A stretch of 64,000 nt of DNA, taken from the NCBI GenBank assembly GCA_025024175.1, contig QCXZ01000064.1:46893325-46957324 (forward strand). The letters run 5' to 3'. Within the stretch, counting starts at the first letter, position 1. Every line of letters starts with the position of its first letter. Shown here in pieces: positions 60,701 through 64,000 of this stretch. The DNA is from Rhyzopertha dominica. Its lineage: Eukaryota; Arthropoda; Insecta; Coleoptera; Bostrichidae. The position numbers and the translations under genes were made by a program. The notes under the pieces are model-generated. The model worked only from the letters and a program-made list of their open reading frames with translations, made no database searches and was not told the origin of the DNA.

Positions 60701-63540
60701 TTGTCAAACACCGGGATGGAATATGCTATTCTTCTATCGATGTCTTATAGCGGAGAAGTTAATGTGTAATCAACCCCCAATCAAAAGCGGAATTTTCGAC
60801 TTATACCTCATTCATTTAGGCAAACAACAACAAAAAGTGTTTNGATGTAGAGCGTGACTGAATTACTTGCTTAATAAATAACACAAAACATAAAGTAGAT
60901 TAATGCTGCATATTTTGGCAGTCAAGAATATTCGTAGTTTCATTACAATATGGATGCTAGACATTAGAAAATCAACCCTTAGAGTTAAAACGAACATTAG
61001 GGGTGCCCGGCGAGTAGGCGCATAATGCTGCAAGAAATACCTTTCTGCATTCTAGGGTTTATAACCTGTATTCAGAAGAAGTTAGTCCGCCAGTGCGTAC
61101 TTTTTTTGAATGGTAAGATACGGTAGAAACAGGAGAGAGCTGGCTCCTAGACTTTTAATGAGAAGAAACTGGTTTCAAAGTATATTTATGCACTCACACA
61201 TGAGTGTTAGGATAATTATATAGTACTCGAGCAACGCAATCGAAAGTAAAAAAATATGACGAAACGCGTCATTAATGTTAGTGTCAATACTGTGTTTAAA
61301 ATTCTATATATAAGTTAACTAAGCGTTAACGACTTGTGGAATATTTCTGCGAGTAAAACTTCTTTCAAGTAGGCTCATGACAAATGCGAGGATTTGCTTA
61401 TTTGTAAATTAATGGCTAACAATATATAGAAATATCCTTGAGTTTGACTATAAAACTGAATTCTGGTGATATAAACATATTTAAGGAAGTAGTTTTTATT
61501 TTGTGAAAAATACTACTAAGGATATCACGTCTTTCTAAAAACATTATTTTTATGGAAGGGTAAATTCAGCAGTGTAAGAATTGAGTATTCTAAAACGCGA
61601 AGTAAACTAAAACTTTTTATACAGTTTTATTAATTCTTGGGTTAATAGATCAGTTAACGAGAATCAGAAGACTCTATGGGTTTTAATATATTTGCACAGG
61701 TAGGTAATTTGCATATTATCGAGCACCAATTTACACAGCCACTTACTGTGTAAGCCTCGTGTAAAAATACAATGTGTTAATAAAAAGAAGAAACACGATG
61801 ATTGCCCTGACCGACGTTTGTAAAAGTACATATTTGAATAGCTAATTGTGTCATATAAGATGTGTCCGTTGCATATTTCATGCACCTTATTATATAGGTA
61901 CACAACGCTTGATACAAAATCAGGTTTTGAGTCAAACTTTTTTTAGGCACTTAAAGTAACAATCTAATGAAATCAACAACACGTATTGTTTTTACGGTGC
62001 AATTTATACCAACATGCATACAATTAACTTCTTATATGTACATCTACATATACTACAAACATCGTGCGTTTAACGTTGTTTTACATTCTACTATTTTTTA
62101 AAAGGTTGTTACGGGCATTCACGCCACCATCGTCGCCATCGGAAGAAAGCATATCACAACTTTCTTTAAGGATGACACACTTTCACACTAATCATTGCTT
62201 ACGTAACTGTAACTGGTTTGCGCCGTCCTCGCATATCATTTTACATTGTTTTGTCTTGTTGAACTGAAATGCATTTATTTACAAACAACTATAAGGTTAT
62301 GAACTGCGGCGTATGAAAATTATAGTACAGCGATCAAATTACTGTATATGATTACGATACCATCTACTATAGTAGCTAAGGACATGAACAATAATATTAT
62401 CACCAGGTATTAATATACGTCGAAAATAATTATTCGTATTACATAACCTGCTTATTACCAGTTACAATGATTAAAAGTGTTTTCTTTAATGATAGATAAA
62501 TGCAATTAATGAAACAGGTTATACACGGGCTAACAATTTGCGAAAATTACCACTAATTTCTTACTCATTCGTCAACCGTGCGTTTTATTCTATCGTCTAA
62601 CATTTTCTCCTTTCATCTCAATCACAACTTAGCAGTGAACATGGAATTAAAATTATTAATTTGGCTTTGAAATTACCCAAAGTAGACGCTAACTAATTCC
62701 AAATAAATATTTAATATTATATTTGTCCTGATTACACTTTCAACTTACTATTTATAAAATAAATTAGCATAAAGTAGCAAATAATTCAAGTCAGTTTTAC
62801 AATTATTTTTATTTCATATTTTTGATAAAACAATACAGATTAATTTAATGTCGTGCGGATTAATTAACCCTTAATACATTACTCTTTTCCAAAGTATGTG
62901 TGCTATATTATTTCCTTGCATATTTACTGGACGGTTTTTCCCGATGTATTGCATTAATAATTAGTTAAATACATTGCGAATTTGCTGAGACATATATAGT
63001 ACGCGAGTTACGGCTTTTGTACAGCGCAGCCAACTTACACTCTTGGATTTCTAACTCTAAGTGCTCTCTTCAGGCTTGCTGAATACAATATACTCGTATT
63101 CGTCCTTGGCAACTGTGGCAATCACCGAAATGTGTCGATGCTATTCCATTCAAGTGCCATTGGCGATAAGTCGGGGATCTTACACGGCAATCTTAAACCC
63201 TACGCTAGCATCATGCAAAAAGTTAATGATCTGGTGGCTTTTATGTTGCCTGGCTTTGTCTTATTGGAAAAGTGTGTTTGGGACAGCATCTGTGTATGGT
63301 ATAGCAACAAAAACTACATCAGAGTGTTAAATTTCCATCAATGAACCGTATTACATATTGCGCCTCATGCTAGGATACCTGGAGTATTAACTGGGTGTTA
63401 AAATCTACATTTTTTTTCCACCGCAACAACGTCTATGTGCGTTATGGCAAAATAAGCAGAATCTGGCTTCTTCAGTGAAGCAAATGAAGTTTCACTCTAG
63501 GTCCCAGTTAAATCAGACTTGATACCATTAGAAGTGAAGA
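57797..63540. other. Gene-free stretch
   Basis: About 5.7 kb of AT-rich DNA. Short open frames (58563-58847, 60339-60650, 61664-61903, 62064-62267, 63061-63344) have no recognisable domain, start context or splice structure. Ambiguous bases occur at about 59481 and 60843. No RNA gene was recognised. If the gene starting at 53839 continues, its exons should lie here or beyond. Confidence 0.45.
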
Positions 63541-63542
63541 GC

Positions 63543-63705
63543 TTTGTACAGGGTTTCTATAAATGATTCATGCAACGCACGCGGCGTTGATTTTTGAATT
63601 CTTTGTGCCGCCTTCTTACAACTGCTGCTAAGCTGCAATATGCACGGCGATCACTGAAAATCAATGAGCACGATAGTACTGAATGTTGCAGATCAAGCTG
63701 CAGTC
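63543..63705. repeat. Second copy of the GGGTTTCTATAAATGATTCATGCA MITE (partial)
   Basis: ACAGGGTTTCTATAAATGATTCATGCA at about 63543 and the following 140 bp match 38283-38420 with point changes and one inserted stretch (GATCACTGAAAATCAATGAGCAC). The opposite end is not found before the window ends. Confidence 0.65.
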
Positions 63706-64000
63706 ACGAAATGGATGGCTTTATAAAGATCCTCCACCAACTTACGCCTCTATTTTCTTTCAATGATAAGAAATAACAATAATTGTTGGTATAATAGGCC
63801 TGGGGTAACCTCTACAGTCTACAACCTTGCACTGTGGAAGCTTTGTGTAGTACAGCTGACGTTACTATACCACTTAATTTGTGAATTTTACCTTTGCGGC
63901 AAGCTGAAAACAAACACCTCACAAATACGATACATAACCTAAAAGTTATACGAAACCGTGTCAGCCCACAGCTCCGAAATGTGAGCTTTCTGCAACCTTA

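Noticed and set aside
63061..63344. Two overlapping open frames of 70 and 89 residues
   Set aside because: No domain, start context or splice signals that mark a gene; composition like the surroundings.

Overview
The window is AT-rich nuclear DNA from an animal, almost certainly an arthropod and most likely an insect. The basis is spliced genes with GT/AG introns, AATAAA signals, many decayed transposons, and two AA15 lytic polysaccharide monooxygenase (LPMO) genes of the type known from insects. The species cannot be told from the sequence.

Core (16.9-42.7 kb, + strand): two intact four-exon AA15 LPMO genes lie in tandem at 17735-25910 and 33202-42393. Each encodes a 210-residue secreted copper enzyme. 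Their exons are identical in length (168, 188, 182, 95 nt) and intron phase. Both keep the N-terminal His of the mature protein and a second His at mature position 91 (the copper brace), and both carry the same upstream block with a GATA-type site and a TATA box. A third, dead copy of exon 1 sits in inverted orientation at 517-686. It is part of an inverted duplication of 17.0-18.4 kb that runs off the left edge, so the locus has at least three copies.

1.4-16.5 kb: a transposon graveyard between the inverted copies. It holds a jockey-like LINE, a pogo/Tigger-like transposon, two Penelope-like remnants, an IS630/Tc1-type fragment, and a gypsy LTR retrotransposon on the minus strand with zinc knuckle, protease, RT, RNase H, integrase and one LTR. 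A 167-bp mini-element with 11-bp target duplications lies inside the gypsy protease region. It carries TATA, initiator and hammerhead-like motifs. A serpin-like fragment lies beside a microsatellite at 16.5 kb.

42.5-48 kb: fold-back elements, a perfect (TTA)n tract, a dispersed repeat shared with 30.4 kb, and a MULE-like remnant.

48.0-53.9 kb: the most unusual structure. Two arms of 1827 bp, nearly identical and inverted, end at TTAA and flank a 1.9-kb single-copy spacer. The spacer holds a small two-exon gene for a 70-residue protein with a C-terminal membrane segment and a perfect heat-shock element upstream. Just outside each arm, pointing away, is another short gene or first exon: a 62-residue membrane protein on the left and a secretory signal-peptide exon on the right. 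The arms carry mirrored promoter-like motifs.

54-64 kb: a TA-flanked MITE, an IS630/Tc1-type transposon split by an insert whose ends are TAATTCC-rich, then about 6 kb with no recognisable gene.
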